From Terriglobia bacterium (GTDB lineage Bacteria; Acidobacteriota; Terriglobia; Bryobacterales; UBA6623): a DNA stretch of 53,905 nucleotides. Made by a program: the position numbers and the translations under genes. Numbering within the stretch: position 1 is the stretch's first letter; each line of letters opens with the position of its first letter. The notes under the pieces are model-generated. The model did not search any database. It had not been told where the DNA came from and worked only from the letters and a program-made list of their open reading frames with translations. Shown here one piece after another: positions 43,550 through 52,292 of this stretch. The DNA lies in the NCBI GenBank assembly GCA_009838515.1, contig VXRL01000085.1, positions 1 through 53,905 of the forward strand, written 5' to 3'.

Positions 43550-44026
43550 TTCCGCGCTGCCAACCAGCGTGCCGTCGACATCCTCCACCTCCGGGCTAAG
43601 GGGGCCGATGTGCAGGTGGGCGTGACACTGCGTGCGGAAGAAGTGGCTGTTTTGCGCTACCCCCCACCGCCCAGGATATAGCTCTTCCCCACGAGCCGCC
43701 GCTTTCCGCCAGAGCTCAGCGCGGAGTTGCGGGCTAAGGTCCGCGGTTGATTGGTATCCCGCCGTATGCACCTTGGGCAGAGCCAAATAGCGATTCGGCT
43801 TGCGGGGATTGATGTCTTTCAGGAAATATACTTCGTCCGTTGCCCGCTCGGCCGTGCCGCAAAGACTGCAAACACGGCTCTCCATGCTCCCCGGTTCGGC
43901 GTGATCACAGGGACAGTCCACTACGGGCATCGGCACAAGCGGCACCAAGCCGAAGAACACCAGCAGCAACACCTGGGCTATCCGGCCCCCGCGGAACCTA
44001 GCCCCGCGCTTGCTCGAGCGGTTCAT
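43442..44026 (-). CDS. Membrane-anchored HIT-family protein
   Basis: 194 residues. A basic N-terminus and one membrane segment or signal anchor (about 15-37) lead into a small Cys cluster (CPCDH and CSLCG), then the HIT domain. The catalytic triad reads HAHLHIGP near residue 135, and the YLALPKVHTAG segment upstream is typical of HIT hydrolases, with a zinc-type Cys pair ahead of the domain. HIT proteins hydrolyse nucleotide-phosphate bonds; the anchor would place this one outside the cytoplasm, which is unusual. The start overlaps the end of the dGTPase-like gene by 29 bases. Its last 109 bases occur again upstream of AbiE. Confidence 0.78.
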   Translation of the reverse strand: MNRSSKRGARFRGGRIAQVLLLVFFGLVPLVPMPVVDCPCDHAEPGSMESRVCSLCGTAERATDEVYFLKDINPRKPNRYLALPKVHTAGYQSTADLSPQLRAELWRKAAARGEELYPGRWGVAQNSHFFRTQCHAHLHIGPLSPEVEDVDGTLVGSAEDIPDVGPEQGIWLHPKQGGFCVHLDRDLAEIVLIR

Positions 44027-45149
44027 GCTCCCCGCCTCCGAGGTGCTGATTGTGGCACTTGATTAGGAACTCGTCAGTCATTCCGGCAATGTAGTCGCAC
44101 ACAAGTTGATGCAGGGGTTCGCTAGCGAGCTGCTCCACGTAGCTGCTCGGCAGCGCTTCCGGGTGCTTCAGATAATGCTGGAACAGCGCTTTGAGTCGGC
44201 TAGAGTATCCACGCTCCTGGCTGATCCGAGCACTGTCGCGGTAGTAGGTCCTGGACAGCAGAGAGCGCAATTGCCCCATGGTGGATGCTGTTTCCCCGGT
44301 GGGGACGGCGATACGCGAAGGCAGGTGGCGGACGTCTTGGCAACTCTCGATTCGTGCCTCCGCTGCGGCAGAACGGGTGCCCTCAATCAGGCCCCGCACG
44401 AACATTGCCATCAGCCGACGTTGGGACTCGTTGAGGATGCGCCGCGCCGGGGCGCTGGGGTACTTCGCCTGTACGTCGGCATGCAGGTCTCCGAACGCGG
44501 GCACTGCCGAGCAGATGTCGGAGACGGTCAGGAACTTGTCGGCGACAGCATCTTCTAGATCCGCGCTCAAGTAGGCGATCTCGTCGGCACCATCGAGGAG
44601 CTGTGCCTCGAGCGTGGGGCGCAAATGGGGCAAGTACTCCTGATGCGATGGCTCTGCGGGGTCTAGTTCGCGCGAATGCTTCAACAGGCCTTCGCGCACT
44701 TCGAACGTAAGGTTTAGGCCCCGAAAAGCCGCGTAGCGGCGTTCAAAGTGCTCCACGATGCGCAGCGCGTGGAAGTTGTGGTCAAAAGACGACCCCTTGA
44801 GGCGCATCTGCTCGTCCAGAGCTGACTCCCCGGCATGGCCAAAAGCGGGATGGCCGAGATCGTGGGCCAGAGCAAGCACCTCGACCAAGTCCACGTTCAG
44901 CCCGAGCGCCGTCGCGACCGTGCGGGCGACTTGGGAGACCTCGATGGTGTGTGTCAGCCGCGTCCGGCTGTGGCTGGAGTTTGGAAGCGTTGCGACCTGC
45001 GTCTTGCCGGCTAGGCGCCTGAACGCCCGCGAGTGAATCACACGGTCGCGGTCGTGCTGGAAGAGCCCTCGATAGGAATCGGGATCAGGCGGCTCTGCGT
45101 ACTTTCGCGAAAGCGACTGCTCTTCCGGGAACCGGAGTCGGGAAAGCAT
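43998..45149 (-). CDS. Deoxyguanosinetriphosphate triphosphohydrolase-like protein (HD domain)
   Basis: 383 residues, typical of the dGTPase-like family. RAFRRLAGKTQV near 41-52, RLTHTIEVSQVAR with His67, and the metal motif HDLGHPAFGH with His96-Asp97 define the HD dNTP triphosphohydrolase fold. It releases triphosphate from dNTPs and may limit nucleotide pools; homologues in other bacteria also act in phage defence. ATG 45149. It is the second gene of an operon: the YfgM-like gene ends 14 bases upstream and the HIT gene overlaps its end. Confidence 0.95.
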   Translation of the reverse strand: MLSRLRFPEEQSLSRKYAEPPDPDSYRGLFQHDRDRVIHSRAFRRLAGKTQVATLPNSSHSRTRLTHTIEVSQVARTVATALGLNVDLVEVLALAHDLGHPAFGHAGESALDEQMRLKGSSFDHNFHALRIVEHFERRYAAFRGLNLTFEVREGLLKHSRELDPAEPSHQEYLPHLRPTLEAQLLDGADEIAYLSADLEDAVADKFLTVSDICSAVPAFGDLHADVQAKYPSAPARRILNESQRRLMAMFVRGLIEGTRSAAAEARIESCQDVRHLPSRIAVPTGETASTMGQLRSLLSRTYYRDSARISQERGYSSRLKALFQHYLKHPEALPSSYVEQLASEPLHQLVCDYIAGMTDEFLIKCHNQHLGGGEHEPLEQARG

Positions 45150-45163
45150 CGCGCTCCGTGAGG

Positions 45164-45868
45164 TCAGCTTCCCTCGCCCAGTGTTTCCATCAAATCCGCT
45201 GCCAGAGGGCTGGCGGGACTGTTCGCAGCTTGAATCTCGGAGAGTATGTCTCGGGCCCGTTGCGGGTCGCTCTGCAGCAGCGTTCGCGCGACCTCGATAG
45301 ACGCGCGGTCCTTGGGGATCGTCCGCGTGGGGTTGTCGACAATTTCTTGGAAATACGCTCTGGCCGCATCGACATCGCCCTCGACGAAGAGCATCTCGCC
45401 CAAGGCTAGCTTGGCCAGCGCCGGGTACTCGCTCCCCTTGCCGCGCGCCGCCGTTTCGAAATGCGCCTTGGCCTCGATCGCATTGCCCTGTTCGCGATCC
45501 AACAGACCGGAATAGTAGGCCGCCCCGGCCGCCGCCGCGGTGCCAGCATAGTCCAACGTGACCTCGTCTAGGGCACGGGTGACCTCTTCGACCCGTTCGG
45601 CCTCGGTAGCGAACGTCTTGAGTCCTGGAACGCTCTCGGTGGTCACGACCCCGCCGTACAAGGTAGTGGCCTTGAGCAGGGCGGCTTGGGAGTCGATCCC
45701 CCTTTGCCGCGCGTAGCCGCCGTACCCCACACCTCCAACGAGCAAGACGAGAACGGCCACTCCGCCTCCGACGAACTGCTTGCGGTGCGCCGAGAAGTAT
45801 TCGACCCGTTCGCCAACTTCTTCGACGAACCGGTCACGCTTGAGGTCTTTGCGACGGAATCTTTGCAA
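45164..45868 (-). CDS. YfgM-like single-span TPR protein
   Basis: 234 residues: a basic cytoplasmic N-terminus, one membrane span near 33-53 (GGGVAVLVLLVGGVGYGGY) and a periplasmic TPR-like domain with units near 105-200 (AAAGAAYYSGLLDREQGNAIEAK, ALAKLALGEMLFVEGDVDAA). This is the TPR_21 domain layout of YfgM, a SecYEG-associated periplasmic chaperone factor. Role by homology. A good promoter lies about 60 bases upstream. It is the first gene of the operon with the dGTPase-like and HIT genes. Confidence 0.82.
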   Translation of the reverse strand: MQRFRRKDLKRDRFVEEVGERVEYFSAHRKQFVGGGVAVLVLLVGGVGYGGYARQRGIDSQAALLKATTLYGGVVTTESVPGLKTFATEAERVEEVTRALDEVTLDYAGTAAAAGAAYYSGLLDREQGNAIEAKAHFETAARGKGSEYPALAKLALGEMLFVEGDVDAARAYFQEIVDNPTRTIPKDRASIEVARTLLQSDPQRARDILSEIQAANSPASPLAADLMETLGEGS

Positions 45869-45926
45869 TGCGTCCCCCTAGAGCAGATGCCACGAAGCGG
45901 CTCTCATTTTCGGCACCGCCCTCTTC

Positions 45927-45955
45927 TCTATATTAGCTTGAGCCGCCCACGCCAA
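45927..45955 (-). promoter_or_regulatory. Sigma70-type promoter of the YfgM-like/dGTPase/HIT operon
   Basis: On the reverse strand TTGGCG (45955-45950) and TATAGA (45932-45927) are 17 bases apart, each 4/6 of consensus. The implied start near 45920 gives a leader of about 50 bases before ATG 45868. Confidence 0.5.
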
Positions 45956-46149
45956 TAGCCCCTCGCTCATACAGGTAGCGATCGCCTCGAGATTGTCACC
46001 GAGGCTGCCCAGCAATAGGCTTGGCTGAGCCCCCGACCTCCTCTCTGGGGCGGTCGCCCGGAGCACGGAACGGGCCTAGGCAGCGCCCGGCAGATCCGAT
46101 TTCGTGGTGAGCAACTTTGATTCCCGGAGCATTGTCCTGGCTCTGGAGC

Positions 46150-46941
46150 CTATAGCTTTCGGTAAAGGATATTGCGGTATTCGACCTTGAACGGCGGCCC
46201 CGTGTGCATTTGGAAACCAATCAACCCCTCGGGCGTGAAATTCTCCGAATCCTCATCGATCGTTCCGCTGACGAGCCGGCCGTTCAGGATCTGCAACATC
46301 ACAGGACCGCGCGCAATGATGTGGTACTGATTCCAGCCACCCACGTTCATCACCCCGCGTAGCAATGTCTGGTCGCCCAGACTCGCCAGCTCCTGGTACT
46401 TCGGCCCATCCGTGATGCGGGTCAGCAGCCCGCGGCGGGCAAGCACGACGTGGCCGGGCCTGCGGCCGCGCTCCTCGTGCAGGTTGGCCGAGAACCCAAT
46501 CCGAAAATCCAAGTCTGCCTGATAGCCCCTAAGGACCCATTTGCCGACGTCGGGAAGCTCGACGCTGCGGTATTGGATGCCGCTGTTGGCGCCGCCCAGT
46601 CTGAACTCGACCTTCAGCTCGAAGTCCTTGACCGTGCCTCCGCGCCAGATCAAGAAGTTGTTTTGCTCGACCACCTTCTCTGGGGTGCTCTCGCCGATGA
46701 TGGCCCCGTCTTCAGCGCGCCAGAAGGTCGTGTCGCCATCCCAACCGTCCAGCGTCTTCCCGTCGAAGATGGGGACGAATCCCGCGTTGTCGTCGGCTTC
46801 ATAGGTTGGATAGAGGCCGCCGAATCGGTCCCTGCCCTCAGGCGCTTGCGCGGCCGCCTCGGTGCCCCACGTCGTTGCCGACAGGCCCGCGAGCACAGCG
46901 CCGACTAGCGCAACACGTGCGGAACTAGATTGCTCCGTCAT
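46150..46941 (-). CDS. Exported DUF1080 (3-keto-disaccharide hydrolase-type) protein
   Basis: 263 residues from ATG 46941, which overlaps the stop of the upstream ThuA-like gene (ATGA); the upstream start at 46986 is rejected. A signal peptide (MTEQSSSARVALVGAVLAGL) precedes a jelly-roll lectin-like domain with FVPIFDGKTLDGWDGD and the YRSVELPDVGKWVLRGYQADLDF core and NGRLVSGTIDEDSENFTPEGLIGFQMHTGPP end, all characteristic of DUF1080. Members bind or hydrolyse disaccharides. It is the last gene of the long minus-strand operon. Confidence 0.9.
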   Translation of the reverse strand: MTEQSSSARVALVGAVLAGLSATTWGTEAAAQAPEGRDRFGGLYPTYEADDNAGFVPIFDGKTLDGWDGDTTFWRAEDGAIIGESTPEKVVEQNNFLIWRGGTVKDFELKVEFRLGGANSGIQYRSVELPDVGKWVLRGYQADLDFRIGFSANLHEERGRRPGHVVLARRGLLTRITDGPKYQELASLGDQTLLRGVMNVGGWNQYHIIARGPVMLQILNGRLVSGTIDEDSENFTPEGLIGFQMHTGPPFKVEYRNILYRKL

Positions 46942-47807
46942 TCGATTGCTCCTCGTTGCTCGGGGCGCTGCCAATTCACCGCCCACTTGAAACCGCGTGC
47001 CAGAAGGTCCTGGAACGTCGGGTCATCCCATGTCGCGGACCCGTGTCCGAGAGTTGTTCCAAAGACGCGCGCGCCCCGGTAGTCGTTCGTCCAGACGATC
47101 GGGTGCTCGTCGCCGCTCTCCGGATGAACGGCGGCCGCCAACGAATTGGCTTCCGGCCACAGCTTTTGAATCACGTAGAGTTCGTCCATCGGGGTCACCC
47201 AGTCTAGGGGGAATCCCTTCATGACCGGGTGATTTGCGTCCTTCACTTGAACAGCGATCCGGTGTTGCCGCGTGTGGCGGCGGGTGGTCACTCCCAGGAA
47301 CTCGCGCCACTCGTCGGACTCGAGCGCCCGATACGAATGCATTGCGCAATGGATTACGACCGCGGGCAAGCCGCCGTTATGTCCAGCGACGATCGTGCGC
47401 ACGAACTCGGCGTCGTCGACGTTGGCATAGCACTCGTTGTGGACCACGATGTCGTAGCCTTCCGACCAATTGGGCTGGTTGTAGAGACGGGCCTTGGTCG
47501 TAGTCCAGGTCGACCTGCCCTCAGTCTCCAACGCCACCGTCCAATTGACGGGCGCCTCGGACGCCATCATGTCCATGATGACCTTCGTTTCGCCGGCATA
47601 GTCGTGGCAGCACCCGCCGGTGACGATGAGCGCGCGAATGCGCTCCTGACCGGCGAAGGGATCGGGAGGCCTGCGGCGCCTTGGCCTCGAATCAGCCTGC
47701 GTGCCTAACTCTCGCTGGGCTGCTTGAGAGGCGACTGAGGAAGCCTGAGGCAGCGCTTCCGGCAGCAGCAGTGCCAATGCGAAGATCGCCGGATAGATCC
47801 GTGTCAA
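46938..47807 (-). CDS. Exported ThuA-like domain protein
   Basis: 289 residues from a TTG start at 47807, the first start after an in-frame stop. A signal peptide (MTRIYPAIFALALLLPEAL) is followed by a linker rich in Arg and Pro, then the ThuA fold: LIVTGGCCHDYAGETKVI, YDIVVHNECYANV and the VIHCAMHSYRAL and PIVWTNDYRGARVFGTTLGHG segments. ThuA-like proteins have a class I glutamine amidotransferase-like fold and are linked to sugar metabolism, with the reaction unproven in most cases. It begins 56 bases after DUF1501 and overlaps the DUF1080 start. Confidence 0.88.
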   Translation of the reverse strand: MTRIYPAIFALALLLPEALPQASSVASQAAQRELGTQADSRPRRRRPPDPFAGQERIRALIVTGGCCHDYAGETKVIMDMMASEAPVNWTVALETEGRSTWTTTKARLYNQPNWSEGYDIVVHNECYANVDDAEFVRTIVAGHNGGLPAVVIHCAMHSYRALESDEWREFLGVTTRRHTRQHRIAVQVKDANHPVMKGFPLDWVTPMDELYVIQKLWPEANSLAAAVHPESGDEHPIVWTNDYRGARVFGTTLGHGSATWDDPTFQDLLARGFKWAVNWQRPEQRGAIE

Positions 47808-47863
47808 GTTCTTGCTCGCTCTGGCAGAGGCAATGAGCTTGTGATTGCCGGATGAAGCTCAGG

Positions 47864-49291
47864 CTAGGCAATCAGGTCATGGACGACTCGGCCATGCACA
47901 TCCGTCAGTCGGAAGTCGCGCCCGGCATAGCGGAACGTGAAGCGCTCATGGTCGAAACCTAGCAAATGCAGCAGCGTGGCATGCAAGTCGTGGACGTGGA
48001 CCTTGTCCTGCTCCGCGCGGAATCCGAATTCGTCAGTCGCTCCATGGACATAGCCGCGCTTCACGCCGCCCCCGGCAAGCCACATGGAAAAGCCGTAGGA
48101 ATTGTGGTCCCGGCCGTTCTTGCCGTGATTGGACCCGAACGCGCTGAGTTCTACAACTGGCGTACGCCCAAACTCGCCCCCCCAGATCACGAGGGTGTCG
48201 TCCAGCATGCCGCGCTGTTTCAGATCGGTGAGCAGGGCCGCGATCGGCTGGTCGCATTCCCCGGCTAGCTTGCGGTGGTTCGCCTCGATCTCTGAGTGGT
48301 GATCCCAAGGCTGCCCCGCCCCGTGCCAAACCTGAACGAACCGGACGCCCTTCTCAAGCAATCGGCGGGCAATCAGCATTTGCCTCCCGTGCAGCGTGTC
48401 ACCATACAGTTCGCGGGTGGCAAGCGTCTCCTTGCCAATATCGAAGACATCCGCAGCCTCCATCTGCATGCGGAAGGCAAGTTCGAAGGATTGCGTTCTT
48501 GCTTCAAGCAGGGTATCTGCCTCGCGCTCACGCGCATGAGAGGCGTTGAGCTTGGCAAGCAGGTCCAACTGCTGCCGTTGGGCATCTTGCGATGCGAAGG
48601 GGCTTCTGACGTTGGCGATCAGTTTGTCGGGCGTGGTGTACTTCGTGTCAATGTGCGTGCCTTGGTAGGCTCCGGGCAGGAAGGCCGCGCGCCAGTTCTT
48701 CGCCCCCCAGATCGGATAGCCGCCAGGACACAGCACGATAAACCCGGGCAGGTTCCGGTTCTCGCTTCCCAAGCCATACGTCAGCCACGATCCGAAGCTC
48801 GGGCGCGACTGCTGCGTCGTGCCCGTATTCATCATCATCAGCGACGGCCCGTGATTCGGGACTTCGGTGTGCATCGAGCGGATCACGCACAGATCGTCCA
48901 CGTGCGCCGCCACTTGCGGGAAGATCTCGCTGACCTCGATGCCGCTCTGGCCGTGCCGATCGAACTGGAACGGCGAAGGGAACGCCGCGCCGGTTCGCCG
49001 CTCCGTCCGGAGATGGATGGGAAGTGACTGGCCGCCGTACTTCTTCAGCGCGGGCTTGGGGTCGAATGTGTCGACCTGCGAGGGTCCGCCATTCATAAAG
49101 ATATGGATGACGCGTTTCGCCTTCGGTACCAGTGGAGGCGCCTTCGGCGCCAACGGGTTGGTCGGATCGTAGCTCGATCCCGAAAGGGTGCCCTCGGATG
49201 CGAACATGGCACCCAGCGCGCACGATCCAATGCCCATCGTGGCATCGCGCAAAATCTCACGCCTTGTCGAACCAGATCGCATCTTCATCAA
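47864..49291 (-). CDS. Exported DUF1501 protein (alkaline phosphatase-like fold)
   Basis: 475 residues, full length. The N-terminus TRREILRDATMGIG looks like a Tat signal. Typical DUF1501 segments follow: HIFMNGGPSQVDTFDPKPAL near 66, SMHTEVPNHGPSLMMMNTG, GKNGRDHNSYGFSMWLAGGGVKRGYVHGATDEFGF and the LHATLLHLLGFDHERFTFRY end. The fold is related to sulfatases and phosphatases, but the function is unknown. DUF1501 genes usually follow a DUF1549/DUF1553 cytochrome gene; here the ankyrin gene precedes it instead, 122 bases upstream. Confidence 0.94.
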   Translation of the reverse strand: MMKMRSGSTRREILRDATMGIGSCALGAMFASEGTLSGSSYDPTNPLAPKAPPLVPKAKRVIHIFMNGGPSQVDTFDPKPALKKYGGQSLPIHLRTERRTGAAFPSPFQFDRHGQSGIEVSEIFPQVAAHVDDLCVIRSMHTEVPNHGPSLMMMNTGTTQQSRPSFGSWLTYGLGSENRNLPGFIVLCPGGYPIWGAKNWRAAFLPGAYQGTHIDTKYTTPDKLIANVRSPFASQDAQRQQLDLLAKLNASHAREREADTLLEARTQSFELAFRMQMEAADVFDIGKETLATRELYGDTLHGRQMLIARRLLEKGVRFVQVWHGAGQPWDHHSEIEANHRKLAGECDQPIAALLTDLKQRGMLDDTLVIWGGEFGRTPVVELSAFGSNHGKNGRDHNSYGFSMWLAGGGVKRGYVHGATDEFGFRAEQDKVHVHDLHATLLHLLGFDHERFTFRYAGRDFRLTDVHGRVVHDLIA

Positions 49292-49413
49292 TCACCACAC
49301 TCGTCGGGCAGGTCGGAGTACCACGCCTCTTGCACCAATTCTACCCGCAGAAGCAGCCACCTGAGCGACAATTCGCCCGGATCCTGCGAATTCTCTAGCG
49401 GCGGTCAAGCCGG

Positions 49414-50919
49414 TCAATAGATCTGCTGCGTGGTCCCTTTGACGTTTTCCGGTGGCACCACGCCCCGAGCAAGCATCACGCGTTGGAGAGCCTCGATAGT
49501 GACGACGGAGGGCTTGAAGTTTCCGAACCTGTAGCCAGTCGCGATCGTCAGCGGCGTCCAACCAAAGCGGTTCTCGCGATTCCATGTCTCGATGTCCGCA
49601 CCGTTCGCGTCGAGGAACGCGACTACTTGGGGCAGATTCTTGTAGGCTGCTCCATGCATCGCGGTCTCACCGTTGGCATCGACGGCGTTGATGTCCGCGC
49701 CAAGCTCTAGCAAGGCCTCCAAGGCTTCTAACACCTCGGGCTCGGTTCCGGCATCCTCGCCAGGAGAGCGCGTGCCTAGCCCAGCGGCAGCCATCAACGG
49801 AGTGCTTCCATCGGCGTTCCCGACGGTAGTGTCTGCACCGAGCGTCGCCAGCGTCTGTATCAGTTCTGCGTCAGCACTCTGGGCCGCGAGAAAGAACGCC
49901 GTTGCGCCACGTTTGCTTAGTCGCGTATTGCCAAGGTTGACGTGTTTTCTCATCTTCTGGTTCAAATCTGCGCCGTGCTGGGCCATCCATTCCACGAACT
50001 GAAGACTACTCATCCTCCCAGAACCCGGTGGAGGAGGGTCGTTGTCACCGTGACCGGGCTTCCGAACCCTCGCGATCGCATGGAGCGCGGTATATCCCGT
50101 CACCGAGGCGTTAGGATCTGCACCAGCTTCTACGAGTTCGGTGGCGAGCTCGTAGTGGGCGTTTTCGACAGCAAGCAGCAATGCACTCGCGCCAAACGGC
50201 GGAGCTCCGTGGTATCCGCGCGCCTGGCTGGGCTCGTCTGCAGGCGGACGGATCATGTCGTTGGGGTCAGCACCGGCGTTGAGCAGAACCCGGGCGACTT
50301 CGATGTGTCCCTCGCGCACAGCGAACAGCAGCGGCGTGAATCCCGATGCCAGTCGCAGGTCAACGTCAGATCCCTTGTCCAGAAGCTCTTGGACAACCTC
50401 CGCATGGCCCTCCGCCGCAGCCCACATCAATGCGGACTGCCCGTTGATTTCCTCTCGGATTCCGACTTCAGCCCCATGAGCGAGCAGTGCTTTGACGGTG
50501 TCGGCGTCGCCTGTCCGCGCGGCAGTCATTAGCACGGTTTCGCCGCCGCGCAGTGTCACGTTCGGATCCGCGCCGGACTGCAGCAGCAACGTCGCCATAG
50601 CCGCGTTGCCGTTCTGGCAAGCCAGGAACAAGGGCGTAATCCCGTAGCGGTTCGAAACTCCCGCTCGCGCCCCGGCCTCGAGCAGCAGTTTCGCCACTGC
50701 CATGTCATTCTCATGCGATGCCCAGTGCAACGCCGTCATGCCATCGGCTTGACCGGCGTTCGGATCGGCCCCCTGTTGCAGGAGGGCTCGGACAGCGTCT
50801 TGCTGGCCTGCCTCAGCCGCATTTGCAAGTGCAGGTAACGTGCTGGCTGCCGGCAACGAGACCGCCAGCAGGGCCAAGCCTCCCAAAAGGCCGCTGACCC
50901 GCTTCGCCAGTTCGCGCAC
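49414..50919 (-). CDS. Exported ankyrin-repeat protein
   Basis: 501 residues with a signal peptide (MRELAKRVSGLLGGLALLAVSL). About ten ankyrin repeats fill nearly the whole protein, from residue 30 to about 470, with the consensus core visible in many (DGMTALHWASHENDMAVAKLLLEAG, YGITPLFLACQNGNAAMATLL, NGQSALMWAAAEGHAEVVQELLDKG, NGETAMHGAAYKNLPQVVAFL). Two longer linkers with Pro-rich loops (near 225 and 295) break the array. No catalytic domain. It probably acts as a protein-binding scaffold outside the cytoplasm. It lies 26 bases after the DUF1552 stop and 122 before DUF1501 in the same operon. Confidence 0.93.
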   Translation of the reverse strand: MRELAKRVSGLLGGLALLAVSLPAASTLPALANAAEAGQQDAVRALLQQGADPNAGQADGMTALHWASHENDMAVAKLLLEAGARAGVSNRYGITPLFLACQNGNAAMATLLLQSGADPNVTLRGGETVLMTAARTGDADTVKALLAHGAEVGIREEINGQSALMWAAAEGHAEVVQELLDKGSDVDLRLASGFTPLLFAVREGHIEVARVLLNAGADPNDMIRPPADEPSQARGYHGAPPFGASALLLAVENAHYELATELVEAGADPNASVTGYTALHAIARVRKPGHGDNDPPPPGSGRMSSLQFVEWMAQHGADLNQKMRKHVNLGNTRLSKRGATAFFLAAQSADAELIQTLATLGADTTVGNADGSTPLMAAAGLGTRSPGEDAGTEPEVLEALEALLELGADINAVDANGETAMHGAAYKNLPQVVAFLDANGADIETWNRENRFGWTPLTIATGYRFGNFKPSVVTIEALQRVMLARGVVPPENVKGTTQQIY

Positions 50920-50945
50920 TTTCGATGACTCCGTCTCCAGTCGAC

Positions 50946-52292
50946 TCAGATACTAAGCGGTTGCAAGAGCTCGTCGATGGTTCCTTGGCTGTCGCCAAAG
51001 CTGTCGAGATGAATTCCAACCTTCTCGAGCAGCGTCAGGTGGAGGTTTGCCAGCGGCGTGGGCTCGTCGTATTTGACGTGACGCCCGCCCTGCATGCTGC
51101 CCGCCGCCCCTCCGGCGACCAAGATCGGCAGGTTGGTGTGGTCGTGGACGTTTGGATTGCCCATGCCGCTGCCGTACAGGTAGAGCGTGTGGTCCAGCAG
51201 CGAGCCGCTGCCGTCGGGCGTGGACTTGAGCTTTTCGAGAAAGCCGGCGAAGAGCGAGACGTGAAAGGCGTTGATCTTGGCCACCTTGGCGATCTTCTCG
51301 GGGTTGTTGCCGTGGTGGGTCAGCGGGTGGTGCGGCTCGGGCACGCCCGCTTCCGGGTAGGTGCGCGTGCTCGTCTCGCGGGCAAGCTGGAAGGTGATCA
51401 CCCGCGTGATGTCAGCCTGCATCGCGAGCACCTGCAGGTCGAACATCAGGTTGGCGTGGTCGGAGTACGCGACCGGCACGCCCGCTGGGCGATCCAGATC
51501 GGGCAGTTCGCTGTTCTCAGTCTCGGCTTCGGCCTTCTGGATCCTGCGCTCGACCTCGCGAATGGAGTCTAGGTATTGGTCGACCCTGGCCCGGTCCTCC
51601 GAACCGAGTTCGGCTTGCAGGCGCGCGGTGTCGTCCATGACCCAGTCGAGCAGGCTGGCTTTGCGGCGCAACGCCTCGCGGCGTTCCTCGGAGGTCCCTC
51701 CCTCTCCGAAAAGCCGCTCGAACACCAGTCGAGGATGGGCTTCGGCTGGCAGCGGGGTGGTCGGCGAAGACCACGAGAGGTTGTTCTGGTAGACGCATGC
51801 GAATCCGTTGTCGCATTGCCCGACCATCGACATCAGGTCCATGGCCATCTCCAGAGACGGCAGTCGGGTTTGCTGGCCGATTTGCTTGGCCGCGATTTGG
51901 TCGACCGTCGTGCCGAGGTGATAGTCCGTGCTCTCGGTCCACTTCGCCTTCGCCGCGCTGAGGAAGCCCGCATTGGACGTCGCGTGGGTGCCGGGATAGG
52001 AGTTCTTCAACTCCATGTTCGTAAGGACGGTGAGATGGTCGGAAACCGGAGTCAGCGAGGAGAGCGTGGACGAGAGCTCGCCCAGCTTGCCGCTCTCGCC
52101 AGGAGGCGTCCAGCGAGTAACGTCACTGCCCATCGGGACATAGACGAAACCGAGGCGCCGTACCGGGTGGGCGGGCGTCTTGGCAAGCGCCGTCAAGGAC
52201 GGGACCATCGCGTCCAAGAGGGGCAGCGACAGCGTCACGCCGGTGCTCCGTAGGAAAGTGCGGCGCGGAAGCGCCTTCTTGGTAACGATCAT
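50946..52292 (-). CDS. Exported DUF1552 protein
   Basis: 448 residues, typical. A Tat-like start (LPRRTFLRSTGVTLSLPLLDAM) is followed by the DUF1552 hallmarks FVYVPMGSDVTRWTPPGE, SNAGFLSAAKAK, DQIAAKQIGQQTRLPSLEM, the CVYQNNLSWSSPTTPLPAE region and YLYGSGMGNPNVHDHTNLPILVAGG. The fold is alkaline phosphatase-like; the function is unknown. DUF1552 genes are normally found directly after DUF1592-type cytochrome genes, as here: its ATG overlaps the stop of that gene by four bases (52289-52292). Confidence 0.94.
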   Translation of the reverse strand: MIVTKKALPRRTFLRSTGVTLSLPLLDAMVPSLTALAKTPAHPVRRLGFVYVPMGSDVTRWTPPGESGKLGELSSTLSSLTPVSDHLTVLTNMELKNSYPGTHATSNAGFLSAAKAKWTESTDYHLGTTVDQIAAKQIGQQTRLPSLEMAMDLMSMVGQCDNGFACVYQNNLSWSSPTTPLPAEAHPRLVFERLFGEGGTSEERREALRRKASLLDWVMDDTARLQAELGSEDRARVDQYLDSIREVERRIQKAEAETENSELPDLDRPAGVPVAYSDHANLMFDLQVLAMQADITRVITFQLARETSTRTYPEAGVPEPHHPLTHHGNNPEKIAKVAKINAFHVSLFAGFLEKLKSTPDGSGSLLDHTLYLYGSGMGNPNVHDHTNLPILVAGGAAGSMQGGRHVKYDEPTPLANLHLTLLEKVGIHLDSFGDSQGTIDELLQPLSI

